64,000 bases of DNA. It comes from Paracoccaceae bacterium. Lineage in GTDB: Bacteria; Pseudomonadota; Alphaproteobacteria; Rhodobacterales; Rhodobacteraceae. The translations under genes and the position numbers were made by a program. The stretch lies in assembly GCA_009773375.1 (NCBI GenBank), contig WRPH01000015.1, positions 1-64,000 on the forward strand. Direction: 5' to 3'. Below are positions 41,874 through 52,054 of this stretch, piece after piece. Numbering within the stretch: position 1 is the stretch's first letter; each line of letters starts with the position of its first letter. Below the pieces are notes generated by a model. That model saw only the letters and a program-made list of their open reading frames with translations, had not been told where the DNA came from and did not search any database.

Positions 41874-42955
41874 TTCACACCCTTGAACTGCGCGATCGCG
41901 TGCACGACGCGGCGGCAGGACGCCTCGTCGCCTACGGTGATGCGCAGGCATTGCGGCAATTTGTAGCTGGCGACCCGGCGCACGATCAGGCCCTGTTTTT
42001 GCAGGAACAGGTCGCAGGCCTCGGCCTCTTCGGCGCTAGCAAAGCGGGCGAGGATGAAATTGGCAAGCGAGGTGTCCGACGGGATGCCCAGCTCGGCCAA
42101 AGCCTGCGCAAGCCAGCTGCGCATGCGGGCGTTGTCGGCACGGCAACGGTTGACGAAATCCTGATCGCGCACGGCGGCTTCGGCGGTTTCAAGCTGGGTG
42201 TTCGACAGGTTGAACGGACCCCGGATGCGGTTCAGCACGTCGATGATCTGCTTGGGGCCATAGCCCCAGCCGATGCGCAAACCGCCCAGACCGTAGATCT
42301 TTGAAAAGGTCCGGGTCATCACCACGTTGCTGCGCGATTCAATCAGAGCGAGGCCCGCATCGAAGCCTTCGACGAATTCGGCATAGGCGCCGTCCAGCAC
42401 CAGAATGGCTTGCGGCGGCAAGCCATCGGCCAGCCGTTCGACCTCTGCCGCCGAAATCATCGTGCCGGTCGGGTTGTTCGGGTTGGCGATAAAGACCAGC
42501 TTTGTCCGCCGGTTACAGGCCTTGAGGATCGCATCGACATCGGTGGTGCGTTCGCGCTCGGCCACCTCGACCGGGGTTGCCCCGACCGCCAGCGCCGAAA
42601 TGCGATACATCAGGAAGCCGTGTTCGGTAAACACCACCTCATCCTTGGCGCCGGCATAGGCCTGACAGAGAAAGGTGATGATTTCATCGGAACCCACACC
42701 GCAAATCACGCGGGAGGCATCCAGACCATGCACATCGGCAATCGCGTTGCGCAACGAAAGGTGGTCGGTCGACGGGTAGCGGTGCAACTGATGCACTGAC
42801 CGCGCGAAGGCATCCTTCGCCTTGTCAGACGGGCCGAACGGGTTTTCGTTCGACGACAGCTTCAGCACATTGGTCACGCCTGCGATGGTGGCCTTGCCGC
42901 CTTCGTAGAGTGCGATATCCATGATGCCGGGCTGCGGGCGGATTGCGTCGTTCAT
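41870..42955 (-). CDS. hisC: Histidinol-phosphate aminotransferase
   Basis: [45 protein letters not shown]. Confidence 0.92.
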   Translation of the reverse strand: MNDAIRPQPGIMDIALYEGGKATIAGVTNVLKLSSNENPFGPSDKAKDAFARSVHQLHRYPSTDHLSLRNAIADVHGLDASRVICGVGSDEIITFLCQAYAGAKDEVVFTEHGFLMYRISALAVGATPVEVAERERTTDVDAILKACNRRTKLVFIANPNNPTGTMISAAEVERLADGLPPQAILVLDGAYAEFVEGFDAGLALIESRSNVVMTRTFSKIYGLGGLRIGWGYGPKQIIDVLNRIRGPFNLSNTQLETAEAAVRDQDFVNRCRADNARMRSWLAQALAELGIPSDTSLANFILARFASAEEAEACDLFLQKQGLIVRRVASYKLPQCLRITVGDEASCRRVVHAIAQFKGVK

Positions 42956-43031
42956 CAGATTCCCCAACTGTTGCGCGGGTTTTAACGGCGGGTCGGGGGC
43001 AATGCCAGCGACAATTGCCCCCCTATCCGCG

Positions 43032-44447
43032 TCAGACCGCCAGGAAGTTGGTGAACTGCCACGGATCGTCTTCGTCGCGGTCCTCGGCAAAGCGGTTGAT
43101 GCGGTTTTGTAGCGGCGTCCAGTCGGTGTAGTGGCATTCAATCCGGCCCAGATAGGGGCGCTGGACTTCAAGGCAGCGGGCGTGGTCCATCTCGTCGGAT
43201 TCCACGAAACCGGCGTTGGGGTTTTCCGCAACCCAGACCATCGCTGCCAGAACGGCAGAGGTCACCTGCATGCCGGTGGCGTTCTGGTAGGGGGCCAGCG
43301 CGCGCGCCTCGTCAATTGACAGGCGCGAGCCATACCACATAGCACCCTTGGCGTGGCCATAGAGGAAGACGCCCAGATCATCGCCACCAGAGACGATCTC
43401 ATCCACAGTCAGAATGTGTTTCTTTTCAGGGAGTTGCCCTGCCCCGTTGACTTCATGCAGCGACAGGATCGCATCATTGCAGGGGTGATAGGCATAGTGG
43501 CAGGTCGGGCGATACAAGGCGCGGTCGCCATCCCAGACGGTGTAGTAATCCGGGATCGACAACGATTCATTATGGGTGACGACATAGCCAAATTGCGGAC
43601 CCACATCCGGGCACCACGACCGCACGCGGGTATCGGCGCCGGGACGGTCGATCCAGATCGCATAGCCAGGACCATCCTTGAAGCGGTGGCCCAGCGGCGG
43701 CAGCTTTTTCTCATGCGTGCCCCAGCCAAGCTCGGCGGGCTGATAGCCTTCCGACAGCAGGCCATCCACCGACCAGGTATTGACGAACACCCCCTGCGGC
43801 TTTGGTTTGGCCGAGATTTGCGTGTCGCGTTCCGCCACATGCACACCCTTGACGCCCAGGGTCATCGCCAGTTGCGCCCAATCGGCTTGCGTTTTCGGAT
43901 CGGCAGCCACGCCGGTATCGGCGGCGAGCTTCAAAAGCGCCTCTTTGAACAGCCAGCTGACCATGCCCGGATTTGCACCGCAGCAGGATACCGCCGTCGG
44001 CCCACCTACGAATTGCTTGCCCAAAGCCCGCACCTTTTCGCGCAGCGGGTAGTTGGTGCGGTCGGCATTCGGCAACGGCGAGCCAAAGTAAAAGCCCGGC
44101 CAGGGTTCGACGACGGTGTCGATATACTGCACGCCAAGTTCCTGACACAGCAGCATAAGTTCGACGCTATCCACATCCACCGACAGGTTGACAACAAAGC
44201 CGCGACCGTTCGGGAACAGCCCGCGCAGCACCGACGCATAGTTGTCTGCGGTCAGCGCCAGCGGCAAATGCGCAATGCCATGTTCTGCCAGAATATGCGC
44301 GAATTCGTCCGACGGCTCGATCACGGTGAACTGGCTGCGATCCAGCTGAATATGGCGCAGGATCAACGGCAATGTGCCGCGACCGATGGAGCCGAAACCG
44401 ATCATCACCAAGGTGCCGTCGATGCGAGTGTGAACAGGATGTGTCAT
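43032..44447 (-). CDS. hss: Homospermidine synthase
   Basis: [59 protein letters not shown]. Confidence 0.92.
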   Translation of the reverse strand: MTHPVHTRIDGTLVMIGFGSIGRGTLPLILRHIQLDRSQFTVIEPSDEFAHILAEHGIAHLPLALTADNYASVLRGLFPNGRGFVVNLSVDVDSVELMLLCQELGVQYIDTVVEPWPGFYFGSPLPNADRTNYPLREKVRALGKQFVGGPTAVSCCGANPGMVSWLFKEALLKLAADTGVAADPKTQADWAQLAMTLGVKGVHVAERDTQISAKPKPQGVFVNTWSVDGLLSEGYQPAELGWGTHEKKLPPLGHRFKDGPGYAIWIDRPGADTRVRSWCPDVGPQFGYVVTHNESLSIPDYYTVWDGDRALYRPTCHYAYHPCNDAILSLHEVNGAGQLPEKKHILTVDEIVSGGDDLGVFLYGHAKGAMWYGSRLSIDEARALAPYQNATGMQVTSAVLAAMVWVAENPNAGFVESDEMDHARCLEVQRPYLGRIECHYTDWTPLQNRINRFAEDRDEDDPWQFTNFLAV

Positions 44448-44454
44448 ATTTACC

Positions 44455-44991
44455 TCAATGCTTGTCGGTTTTGGCCGAAAACCAATCCATCAGCGCCAGC
44501 AAGACGCCGGACACCACGAAAGTCAGATGGATGATCACCATCCATTGCAGGGTTTCCATCGTCACCGTGTAGGCCGAGGCAGGTTTGCCCAGCGACATGA
44601 AAACCTTCAGCAGATGAATCCCGGAAATCGCCACGATCGACGCGATCAGCTTCATCTTCAGGCCTGAAAAATCCACCTTGCCCATCCAGTCGGGCCGGTC
44701 CTCGCTATCCTTGATGTCAAGCTTGGAGACGAAATTTTCGTATCCAGAGAACAGCACGATCAGCAGCAGGTTGGCGGCAAGCGACAGGTCGATCAGCGTC
44801 AAAACCGCAAGAATGCCCTGATCTGCGGTCATTGTCAGGGTTTTCGGCAGGTAATAGGCCAGTTCCTTGACAAACAGCACCGCCATCATCGCAAGGCTGA
44901 CCACCAGCCCCAGATACATCGGTGCCATCAGCCAACGGCTGGCAAACAAGCCCTGCTCGAACTTGGTTTCAATCGAGGGTTTCACAGACAT
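44455..44991 (-). CDS. YqhA/UPF0114 family membrane protein
   Basis: FEQGLFASRWLMAPMYLGLVVSLAMMAVLFVKEL..LTLIDLSLAANLLLIVLFSGYENFVSKLD. Confidence 0.85.
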   Translation of the reverse strand: MSVKPSIETKFEQGLFASRWLMAPMYLGLVVSLAMMAVLFVKELAYYLPKTLTMTADQGILAVLTLIDLSLAANLLLIVLFSGYENFVSKLDIKDSEDRPDWMGKVDFSGLKMKLIASIVAISGIHLLKVFMSLGKPASAYTVTMETLQWMVIIHLTFVVSGVLLALMDWFSAKTDKH

Positions 44992-45012
44992 CGCAGGCCT
45001 CCAGTTGAAAAC

Positions 45013-45042
45013 GAAAAGGCCCGCCATAAAGGCGGGCCCCCG
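45013..45042 (-). terminator. Terminator of rpsD
   Basis: Minus strand GGCCCGCC-tttat-GGCGGGCC followed by TTTTCGTTTT. Confidence 0.85.
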
Positions 45043-45062
45043 TCTGCCGATAGGGGCAGAAA

Positions 45063-45683
45063 TCAGTTTTTCGCGTAGTATTCGACGACCAGGTTCGGTT
45101 CCATGACAACCGGATACGGCACGTCGGACAGGCCCGGCGTGCGGACGAACTTCACGGTCAGTTTCGAGGTGTCGACCTCCAGATAGTCCGGGGTATCACG
45201 CTCGGTCAGGGCCAGTGCTTCGGCGATGATCGCCAGCTGACGCGATTTGTCACGAACGGCGATGATATCGCCTTCCTTGACGCGGTAGGACGCGATGTTG
45301 ACGCGGCTGCCGTTGACGGTGACGTGGCCGTGGTTCACGAACTGACGCGCGGCGAACACGGTCGGCACCAGCTTGGCGCGGTAGACGACAGCATCCAGAC
45401 GACGCTCCAGCAGACCAACCAGCATCTCGCCGGTATCGCCCTTGACGCGTTCTGCTTCGGTGTAGATCTTGCGGAACTGCTTTTCGGTCAGGTCGCCGTA
45501 GTACCCCTTCAGCTTTTGCTTTGCGCGCAGCTGGGTGCCGAAATCCGACAGTTTGTTCTTGCGACGCTGGCCGTGCTGGCCGGGGCCGTATTCACGCTTG
45601 TTCACCGGGGACTTCGGACGCCCCCAGATGTTTTCGCCCATGCGGCGGTCAATTTTATACTTGGCAGACGTGCGTTTGGTCAC
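45063..45683 (-). CDS. rpsD: 30S ribosomal protein S4
   Basis: [70 protein letters not shown]. Confidence 0.98.
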   Translation of the reverse strand: MTKRTSAKYKIDRRMGENIWGRPKSPVNKREYGPGQHGQRRKNKLSDFGTQLRAKQKLKGYYGDLTEKQFRKIYTEAERVKGDTGEMLVGLLERRLDAVVYRAKLVPTVFAARQFVNHGHVTVNGSRVNIASYRVKEGDIIAVRDKSRQLAIIAEALALTERDTPDYLEVDTSKLTVKFVRTPGLSDVPYPVVMEPNLVVEYYAKN

Positions 45684-45770
45684 GGCTGATCTCCTTCTTG
45701 CGTTACGAAGGGCGTTGTCCTTTGCCTTCCGGCCGACAGGGTTCTTCTTGCGAAGTCCACCAACACCAAT

Positions 45771-45796
45771 GAAAAGCCCCGGACTTTCATCCGGGA
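45771..45796 (-). terminator. Probable terminator of the Hint-domain gene
   Basis: Minus strand CCCGGA-tgaaag-TCCGGGG followed by CTTTTC. Confidence 0.5.
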
Positions 45797-45848
45797 CTTG
45801 CGGCCTTATACAGTCGGGCGTTGCAGAGTCAACAGCCCCTGCCCGCCT

Positions 45849-46922
45849 TTAAGCTGCCAATTCATGCCGCAGGATCGCGGCTTCGGAGCCCGAGATATTG
45901 CGGCGGGCATAATCGCCATAGACATGCGGGTTAGCCTCGATTTCCGGCAAGATGTTCAGCAGGCCAGCGCGCTGCACCGGATCGACGGTATCCAAGGCGG
46001 TGTTCGACGGGTGGAAGCTTTCGGTTTCCAGCCCGTTGGCCCAGACGATATTGTGCCGCTGCAGCAGGATATGCACATATGTCACCTCGCGCAGGGCATG
46101 ATCGACGGTGATCGTCGCATCGTTGACCAGATCCTCCGCGGCAACCAGCACTTCCGAGGTGTTGAACAGTGCCTGCGCCGCCGAACCCGTCACCAGCATG
46201 CGGTGTTGTGGCGAAACCAACAGGTCTTCGTCAGGGCGGTAAAGCCCCATCGCGTTGGCCTTGAACCGGATCGGCCGCAGGTGCGGCATGGCATAAAGCC
46301 GCGCGCCGGACATGCGGCGATGGCCGCTCCACAGCACCTCTTGCGGGCCGTTGTCGCGGGTCAGGATCTTGTCGCCGGGGCACAGCTGGCGGATTTGCCG
46401 CAAGCCGTCGGGGGTTGATATCCGGGTATCGGGGGTAAAACAGATCACCCCACCCGCCGCCCGCGCGCCCGCGCCACTGTGGGTGCGGTCGATCGAGGTG
46501 CGCACCACCCACAGATCCTGATCGCAGGGCGGCAGATCGCCGACCAGCATCAACAGTTGCGCGCCGGTATCAGGGACAGGAATGACGGTGACGGTGAAAG
46601 AGTGGTGACCATCGGTGACGATAAAGCCCTGATCCGGCAGATCGGTCTGCGGATCCTCCCGCCCAAGATCGGGCACCGTTTCGCCCCCCACCGCCGCGCC
46701 GACCAGACGGCGCACCATGCGCGCCGCACGTTTTCGAAGATCCGCCGCACCCTCGGCCCGTTCCAGAAGCAACAAGCCTTGCGGCCCGTCCACGCGCACA
46801 GCTGCACCCGTCCAGCGCCACACGGCACCGACGGTGAGAAGATCGAGGGACGCGGCCTTGAGGCCGTCTACTTCCGTTTGTGACCAGGATATGACGAACG
46901 TGCCCAGAGAGCCCGTTTTCAT
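45849..46922 (-). CDS. Hint (Hedgehog/intein) domain-containing protein
   Basis: VICFTPDTRISTPDGLRQIRQLCPGDKILTRDNGPQEVLWSGHRRM..LRPIRFKANAMGLYRPDEDLLVSPQHRMLV. Confidence 0.85.
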   Translation of the reverse strand: MKTGSLGTFVISWSQTEVDGLKAASLDLLTVGAVWRWTGAAVRVDGPQGLLLLERAEGAADLRKRAARMVRRLVGAAVGGETVPDLGREDPQTDLPDQGFIVTDGHHSFTVTVIPVPDTGAQLLMLVGDLPPCDQDLWVVRTSIDRTHSGAGARAAGGVICFTPDTRISTPDGLRQIRQLCPGDKILTRDNGPQEVLWSGHRRMSGARLYAMPHLRPIRFKANAMGLYRPDEDLLVSPQHRMLVTGSAAQALFNTSEVLVAAEDLVNDATITVDHALREVTYVHILLQRHNIVWANGLETESFHPSNTALDTVDPVQRAGLLNILPEIEANPHVYGDYARRNISGSEAAILRHELAA

Positions 46923-47026
46923 GCCTGTTTGCCTGCTCGTTTTTTTGTTTCTTATTGGGAAACGTTAACAGGGGTTTAACGGCATTTCTATGGCAAATCC
47001 GCAACAGACGTGCGGAATGTGCAAGA

Positions 47027-47941
47027 TTAAAACTTCAGGTTGAGGTTCAGCGAGCCGACCAGCTGCCCCGTGGGTTGCTGATCAAACTCGGGGCTGAGGT
47101 AAGTCACGCCATAAAAGGCCGAAGCCTTCTGGCCCTGCCAATGCACCCCGGCGCGCAACCGCGAGCGGTCTTCGCTGCGGGTGGCAAGGCCACTTTCCGG
47201 CAGCAGGGCGGTGTCAAACACCTGCGCCATATCACCGCCCAGCACAAAGCTAAGGCTTTGATCCCGCGTACCTTCAACAGCACGATAGCGTTGGCCGGTG
47301 GCCCCGTCGCGCACCATCAGATCATCGCGACCGAGCGTGCCGATCACCAGATCGCCCCCTACCCGCACAAAGCTTTCCACCCCGGCCTGTGCCTCGACAA
47401 ACGGGCGCAGGCTCATGCGGTCGTTGACCGCCATGGTGCGACCGAATTCCGCAACGAAGGTTGGATAAATGCCATTGCCGATCTGATGATCCACCACCAG
47501 CGGCTTGGGCAGGCCGATCATGTTGTGGATCCATTTCTGGAAATTACTGATGCCGGTCTGCGGCCCGGTCAGAACCAGATCGGCACCAAGGCTGACATCG
47601 TTGCCACGCCAATCGTACTGGGTGTGCATGCCGAACGACAGCATGGCGGCATAGCGGCGGTCAGTGACCGGCGGGGAAACGAGATTAGCAGGCGCGACAA
47701 GTTGCCCGGAGGCGCGAAACTCCAGCAATTCGCCGGGCGCATCCGGCAGGCCGCCCTGCCAGCCAAAACCGCGCACCCGGCTGACCTGATAGCTGCCCGT
47801 GCGCCAACGATCCTTGCCATCGCCGATGGCATCATTGCTGAACATGCGACCCCAGCCAAGAGTGACACGGTCTTCGGCAACGGCAGGCAGCGCCGACAGC
47901 AGCGCGGCGGCGATCAACAGCGGTTTTACAAAGTTCAACAT
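47027..47941 (-). CDS. LpxR-like lipid A-modifying outer membrane protein
   Basis: Signal peptide ending AVAEDRVTLGWGRMFSND; WIHNMIGLPKPLVVDHQIGNGIYPTFVAEFGRTMAVN; terminal Phe (LNLNLKF) as in beta-barrels. Confidence 0.7.
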   Translation of the reverse strand: MLNFVKPLLIAAALLSALPAVAEDRVTLGWGRMFSNDAIGDGKDRWRTGSYQVSRVRGFGWQGGLPDAPGELLEFRASGQLVAPANLVSPPVTDRRYAAMLSFGMHTQYDWRGNDVSLGADLVLTGPQTGISNFQKWIHNMIGLPKPLVVDHQIGNGIYPTFVAEFGRTMAVNDRMSLRPFVEAQAGVESFVRVGGDLVIGTLGRDDLMVRDGATGQRYRAVEGTRDQSLSFVLGGDMAQVFDTALLPESGLATRSEDRSRLRAGVHWQGQKASAFYGVTYLSPEFDQQPTGQLVGSLNLNLKF

Positions 47942-47978
47942 AGCGCCCTGGCCCTGCCCCGGTTTGTTCAGTCTTGTC

Positions 47979-48007
47979 TTGGTGCAATTGCACTATGGCA
48001 ATATAAT
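47979..48007 (+). promoter_or_regulatory. Candidate sigma70-type promoter with overlapping palindromic operator
   Basis: TTGGTG - 17 nt - TATAAT; perfect palindrome GTGCAATTGCAC at 47982-47993 overlaps the -35. Confidence 0.45.
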
Positions 48008-48059
48008 GGAAAATACTTCCCTGATATGCAGGAAAAATCTTTTCGCTGAGGGATGTGCA

Positions 48060-49169
48060 ATGGCCACACAATTCTATCACGACGAGCGCTGCCTGTGGCA
48101 CTCGGGCGGTGAGCAGGCGCTGTTCATGCCGGTGGGCGGCTATGTGCAGCCACCCTCGGCCAGCGGTTTCGCCGAAAACCCGGAAACCAAGCGCCGCTTC
48201 AAGAATTTGCTGGAGGTGTCGGGGCTGTGGTCGCAATTGCAGGTGCAATCGGCGGCCCCCGCCAGGCGCGAAGATTTGCTGCGGGCGCATACGCCGGCCT
48301 ATCTGGACAAGCTGAAGACGATGTCAGACGCCGGTGGTGGCAATATTCCGCCGCATTTCGCGCCGTTCGGGCCGGGCAGTTATGAAATTGCCTGCCTGTC
48401 GGCGGGACTGGTGAAACAGGCGGTTGAGGCTGTGCTGACGGGGGGTGCGGACAATGCCTATGCGCTGTCGCGGCCGCCGGGGCATCACTGTTTGCCCGAT
48501 GCCTCGATGGGGTTTTGCCTGCTGGCGAATATCCCGATTGCACTGGAGGCGGCGCGGGCCAAGCTTGGCCCCTGTCGCGTCGCGGTGGTGGATTGGGATG
48601 TGCATCACGGCAACGGCACCCAGCACGCCTATTACCACCGCGCCGACACGCTGACGATTTCGCTGCATCAGGAAAACTGCTTTCCGCCCGGCTATGGCGG
48701 GGCGACAGATCGCGGCGCGGGGGCGGGCGATGGCACAAATCTCAACATTCCGCTGCTTGGCGGCTGCGGACATCTGGCTTATCTTGACGCTTTCGAACTA
48801 TTGGTGATCCCGGCGCTGCGGGCGTTCAAGCCCGATCTGATCGTGGTGGCTTCAGGGTTTGACGCCTCTTGTGTCGACCCTTTGGCGCGGATGATGGCAA
48901 CGTCGGAAACCTTTCGGGCTATGGCCGGGCTGCTGATGGCGCAGGCAAAAGAGCTGTGTGGCGGCAAGTTGGTGGTGGCGCATGAAGGCGGCTATTCCGA
49001 CGTTTATGTGCCGTTCTGCGGGCTGGCGGTGGTCGAGACGATGCTGGGCAGCCGCAGCCCGGTGATCGACCCGTTTCTGGAACCGTCCGAACTGCAACAG
49101 CCCCCGGCGGATCTGATCGCGTTCCAACGCGCAAGGCTGGCGGCACAGGCCGCCGTTGTGTTTGGCTGA
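48060..49169 (+). CDS. Class II histone deacetylase family protein
   Basis: YALSRPPGHHCLPDASMGFCLLANIPIALEAAR, VAVVDWDVHHGNGTQHAYY, LIVVASGFDASCVDPLARM. Confidence 0.9.
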   Translation: MATQFYHDERCLWHSGGEQALFMPVGGYVQPPSASGFAENPETKRRFKNLLEVSGLWSQLQVQSAAPARREDLLRAHTPAYLDKLKTMSDAGGGNIPPHFAPFGPGSYEIACLSAGLVKQAVEAVLTGGADNAYALSRPPGHHCLPDASMGFCLLANIPIALEAARAKLGPCRVAVVDWDVHHGNGTQHAYYHRADTLTISLHQENCFPPGYGGATDRGAGAGDGTNLNIPLLGGCGHLAYLDAFELLVIPALRAFKPDLIVVASGFDASCVDPLARMMATSETFRAMAGLLMAQAKELCGGKLVVAHEGGYSDVYVPFCGLAVVETMLGSRSPVIDPFLEPSELQQPPADLIAFQRARLAAQAAVVFG

Positions 49170-49350
49170 TCGCCGGGTCGGCTGATCTGGCGCGATCACA
49201 AAGGTTTTCCGCCCAAGCCCAAGCTAACCCTTCCCTGTGCTTGCAGCAGCCTGTATCATGACGCTTGGAATGGCCTGAAACGGCCTTGGGGCAGCAAATC
49301 CGCCAAAAAGGCGGGGACGCGCGACAACGCGGCGCGCAAAGGAGCAAAGC

Positions 49351-50268
49351 ATGACAGGTATCGCAATGCGGCGTCTGATGTTGGCGGTAACGGCGGCGGC
49401 GCTTCTGACAGGGTGTCAGGAAGGTTCGGGCCTTCTGGCGGGCAAGCCGAAAGCTGATGCAACTGACGCCGCTGCCGCTGAACCGGGTGCCAAACCCCCG
49501 GTTGCGGGCGCGAAATCGGTCAAACTGGTGGACCGCGACGTTGAAGCGCCGCAGATTTTCCAGGCCACGGATCAGGCCTTGTGGGATGGCCGCCCCTCGC
49601 TGGGCGGCGTTTGGGTGGCCTCGCCGGATGCCAAGGACCCCGAGCGGGTGATCCTGCGCAACCCGGCGAACGGCAAGTTCGTGATTGGCGCACTGTTCCG
49701 CCGCGAGCGCGACAATCCCGGCCCGGCACTGCAGATTTCCTCGGATGCAGCGGCGGCGCTTGGTCTGCTGGCAGGCCAGCCTGCGAAGATTTCCGTGATT
49801 GCCCTGCGCCGCGAAGAAGCGCCACAAGTTGCCCCCAATGCCAACAAGCCGATCCTCGACGCAGCGGAGACTGTTGCCACCGAAACGCTTGACCCGATTC
49901 CGGGCGCGGCTGCCGCGATCAACCGGGCGGAAGACAAACCTGCCAAAGGCGGCAAACCCGTGGCCCCCGCCATTGCGACGGCCCCGATTGCTTCGGCACC
50001 GATTGCAACGGCCAAACCTGCAGCACCTGCCCCGAAAGCCCCTGTTGCGACGAGCAAAGGCGGGCTGATCCAGATCGGAATTTTCTCGGTCGAAGCCAAC
50101 GCCAAGCGGGCGGCTGACACGCTGAAAGCTGCAGGCATCGCAGCCGATATCCGCAGCGAAACCGCGCAAGGCAAAAGCTTCTGGAGCGTGACAACCCGGG
50201 GCGACAAGGCCGTTCTGGCCAAGATCAAGCAGGCGGGCTTCAAGGACGCCTATTTCCTGAAAGGCTAA
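49351..50268 (+). CDS. SPOR domain-containing lipoprotein
   Basis: Lipobox LLTGC; C-terminal SPOR domain GLIQIGIFSVEANAKRAADTLKAAGIAADIRSETAQGKSFWSVTT. Confidence 0.82.
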   Translation: MTGIAMRRLMLAVTAAALLTGCQEGSGLLAGKPKADATDAAAAEPGAKPPVAGAKSVKLVDRDVEAPQIFQATDQALWDGRPSLGGVWVASPDAKDPERVILRNPANGKFVIGALFRRERDNPGPALQISSDAAAALGLLAGQPAKISVIALRREEAPQVAPNANKPILDAAETVATETLDPIPGAAAAINRAEDKPAKGGKPVAPAIATAPIASAPIATAKPAAPAPKAPVATSKGGLIQIGIFSVEANAKRAADTLKAAGIAADIRSETAQGKSFWSVTTRGDKAVLAKIKQAGFKDAYFLKG

Positions 50269-50272
50269 GCTG

Positions 50273-51436
50273 ATGATGTTTCGTTTCTTTTCCGCAGCCG
50301 CAGCGTTTCTGATCGCCTGTCTTCCGGCGCAGGCGTTTGAAACCCGTGCACAGGCGGCTTGGGTTTATGATGTGACCACCCATACCGTGCTGATGGACAA
50401 GAACGGCGAGGCTGCGCTGCCCCCGGCTTCGATGTCGAAGCTGATGACGGTCAACATGCTGTTTGAAGCGCTGAAGGATGGCCGGGTAACGCTGGACACC
50501 GCTTTCGGCGTGTCGGAACGCGCCACCAATATGACGGCGGCGGGTGGATCGACGATGTATCTGCAACAGGGCGACCGCCCGACGGTGGATGATCTGATCA
50601 AGGGCATGATCATCAACTCGGGCAACGATGCCTGCGTGGTGGTGGCCGAAGGGCTGGCGGGCACCGAAGAAGCATTTGCGGAGCAGATGACCGAACGCGC
50701 GGCGGCCTTGGGGTTGGAAAACTCGCAGTTCGCCAATTCCAGCGGCTGGCCCGACCCCGGGCAGCGCATGAGCATGAAGGATCTGGGCCTGCTTTCCGTG
50801 CGTTTGATCGAGGAATTCCCCGAATTGTACACCGTGTTCGGCCAGACTGAATTCAACTACAAGAACCGCGCTCCGGCCAATGCCAACAACCGTAACCCCT
50901 TGCTAAAGCTGGGTATTGGCGCGGATGGCTTGAAGACCGGCCACACGCAGGAAGCGGGTTATGGCATGGTTGGGTCGGTCAAGCAGGGTAGCCGCCGCAT
51001 CGTGTTCGCAATCTCGGGCATGACGTCGGACGCCGAGCGCGCCGAAGAGGCCGAGCGGATTGCGACCTGGGCGTTCCGGCAGTTTGCGTTGAAAACCGTG
51101 GTCAAGGCCGGGGTGCAGGTGGCACAGGCCGACGTATTCATGGGCGAGGCAGATACGGTTGGGTTGGTTGCGGGCGCAGACGTGCAGCTGCTGATCCCGG
51201 CTTTGGCGCAAGACGGGCTGAAGGCCGAAGTGGTGTATAGCGGGCCGCTTGAGGCACCGATTGCAAAGGGGGCCGAGGTGGCGCAACTGGTGATCACCGT
51301 GCCGGGCCTGCCCGAGCACCGTGTCACGTTGCAGGCAGAAACCGATGTCGCCACGGGCGGTTTTGTCAAACGGCTGACCGCAGCGGCGCAGAAGTTGCAG
51401 GCCGAATATTTCGGTGCCGAGGCTCCGGCCAGCTGA
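50273..51436 (+). CDS. D-alanyl-D-alanine carboxypeptidase (S11 family)
   Basis: PPASMSKLMTVNML (SxxK), MIINSGNDACVVVAEGLAG (SxN), DGLKTGHTQEAGYGMVGS (KTG). Confidence 0.92.
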   Translation: MMFRFFSAAAAFLIACLPAQAFETRAQAAWVYDVTTHTVLMDKNGEAALPPASMSKLMTVNMLFEALKDGRVTLDTAFGVSERATNMTAAGGSTMYLQQGDRPTVDDLIKGMIINSGNDACVVVAEGLAGTEEAFAEQMTERAAALGLENSQFANSSGWPDPGQRMSMKDLGLLSVRLIEEFPELYTVFGQTEFNYKNRAPANANNRNPLLKLGIGADGLKTGHTQEAGYGMVGSVKQGSRRIVFAISGMTSDAERAEEAERIATWAFRQFALKTVVKAGVQVAQADVFMGEADTVGLVAGADVQLLIPALAQDGLKAEVVYSGPLEAPIAKGAEVAQLVITVPGLPEHRVTLQAETDVATGGFVKRLTAAAQKLQAEYFGAEAPAS

Positions 51437-52054
51437 ATGGCCGGGCTGTTCCTGTCCTTTGAAGGCATTGACGGGTCGGGGAAATCGACCCAGGCCCGTT
51501 TGCTCGCCGAGACTTTGCGGGCGCAAGGCCATGTGGTTTGTCATACCCGCGAACCCGGCGGCAGCACGGGCGCAGAAGAAATTCGCCGTCTGGTGCTGGA
51601 GGGCGAGGCCGATCGTTGGTCAAGTGAAACCGAGCTGCTGCTGTTCACCGCCGCCCGCCGTGACCACCTGGAAAAGACCATCCGCCCTGCCTTGGCGCGC
51701 GGCGAAGTGGTGATTTCTGATCGCTTTGCAGACAGCACCCGGATCTATCAAGGCCTGACCCGTGGCGATCTGCGCGACACGGTGGACCAGTTGCACGCCC
51801 TGATCATCGGGGTGGAACCCGATCTGACCGTGCTGATCGACATTGATCCCGGCCTTGGCCTGTCGCGTGCTGTGGCACGCGCGGGTAAGGAAATGCGCTT
51901 TGAGGACATGGGGTTAGAGGTGCAAGTCAAGGCGCGCGATGGCTTTCTGGCACTGGCCGGCGCGCATCCTGCCCGGTTTCGCGTGATCGATGGCGCGCGC
52001 GCGCCCGAAATGGTGGCAGCCGATGTTCTGGCCGCCGCAACGGCACGGTTATGA
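51437..52054 (+). CDS. tmk: dTMP kinase
   Basis: FLSFEGIDGSGKSTQARLLAETL; TREPGGSTGAEEIR; DRFADSTRIYQG. Confidence 0.96.
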   Translation: MAGLFLSFEGIDGSGKSTQARLLAETLRAQGHVVCHTREPGGSTGAEEIRRLVLEGEADRWSSETELLLFTAARRDHLEKTIRPALARGEVVISDRFADSTRIYQGLTRGDLRDTVDQLHALIIGVEPDLTVLIDIDPGLGLSRAVARAGKEMRFEDMGLEVQVKARDGFLALAGAHPARFRVIDGARAPEMVAADVLAAATARL

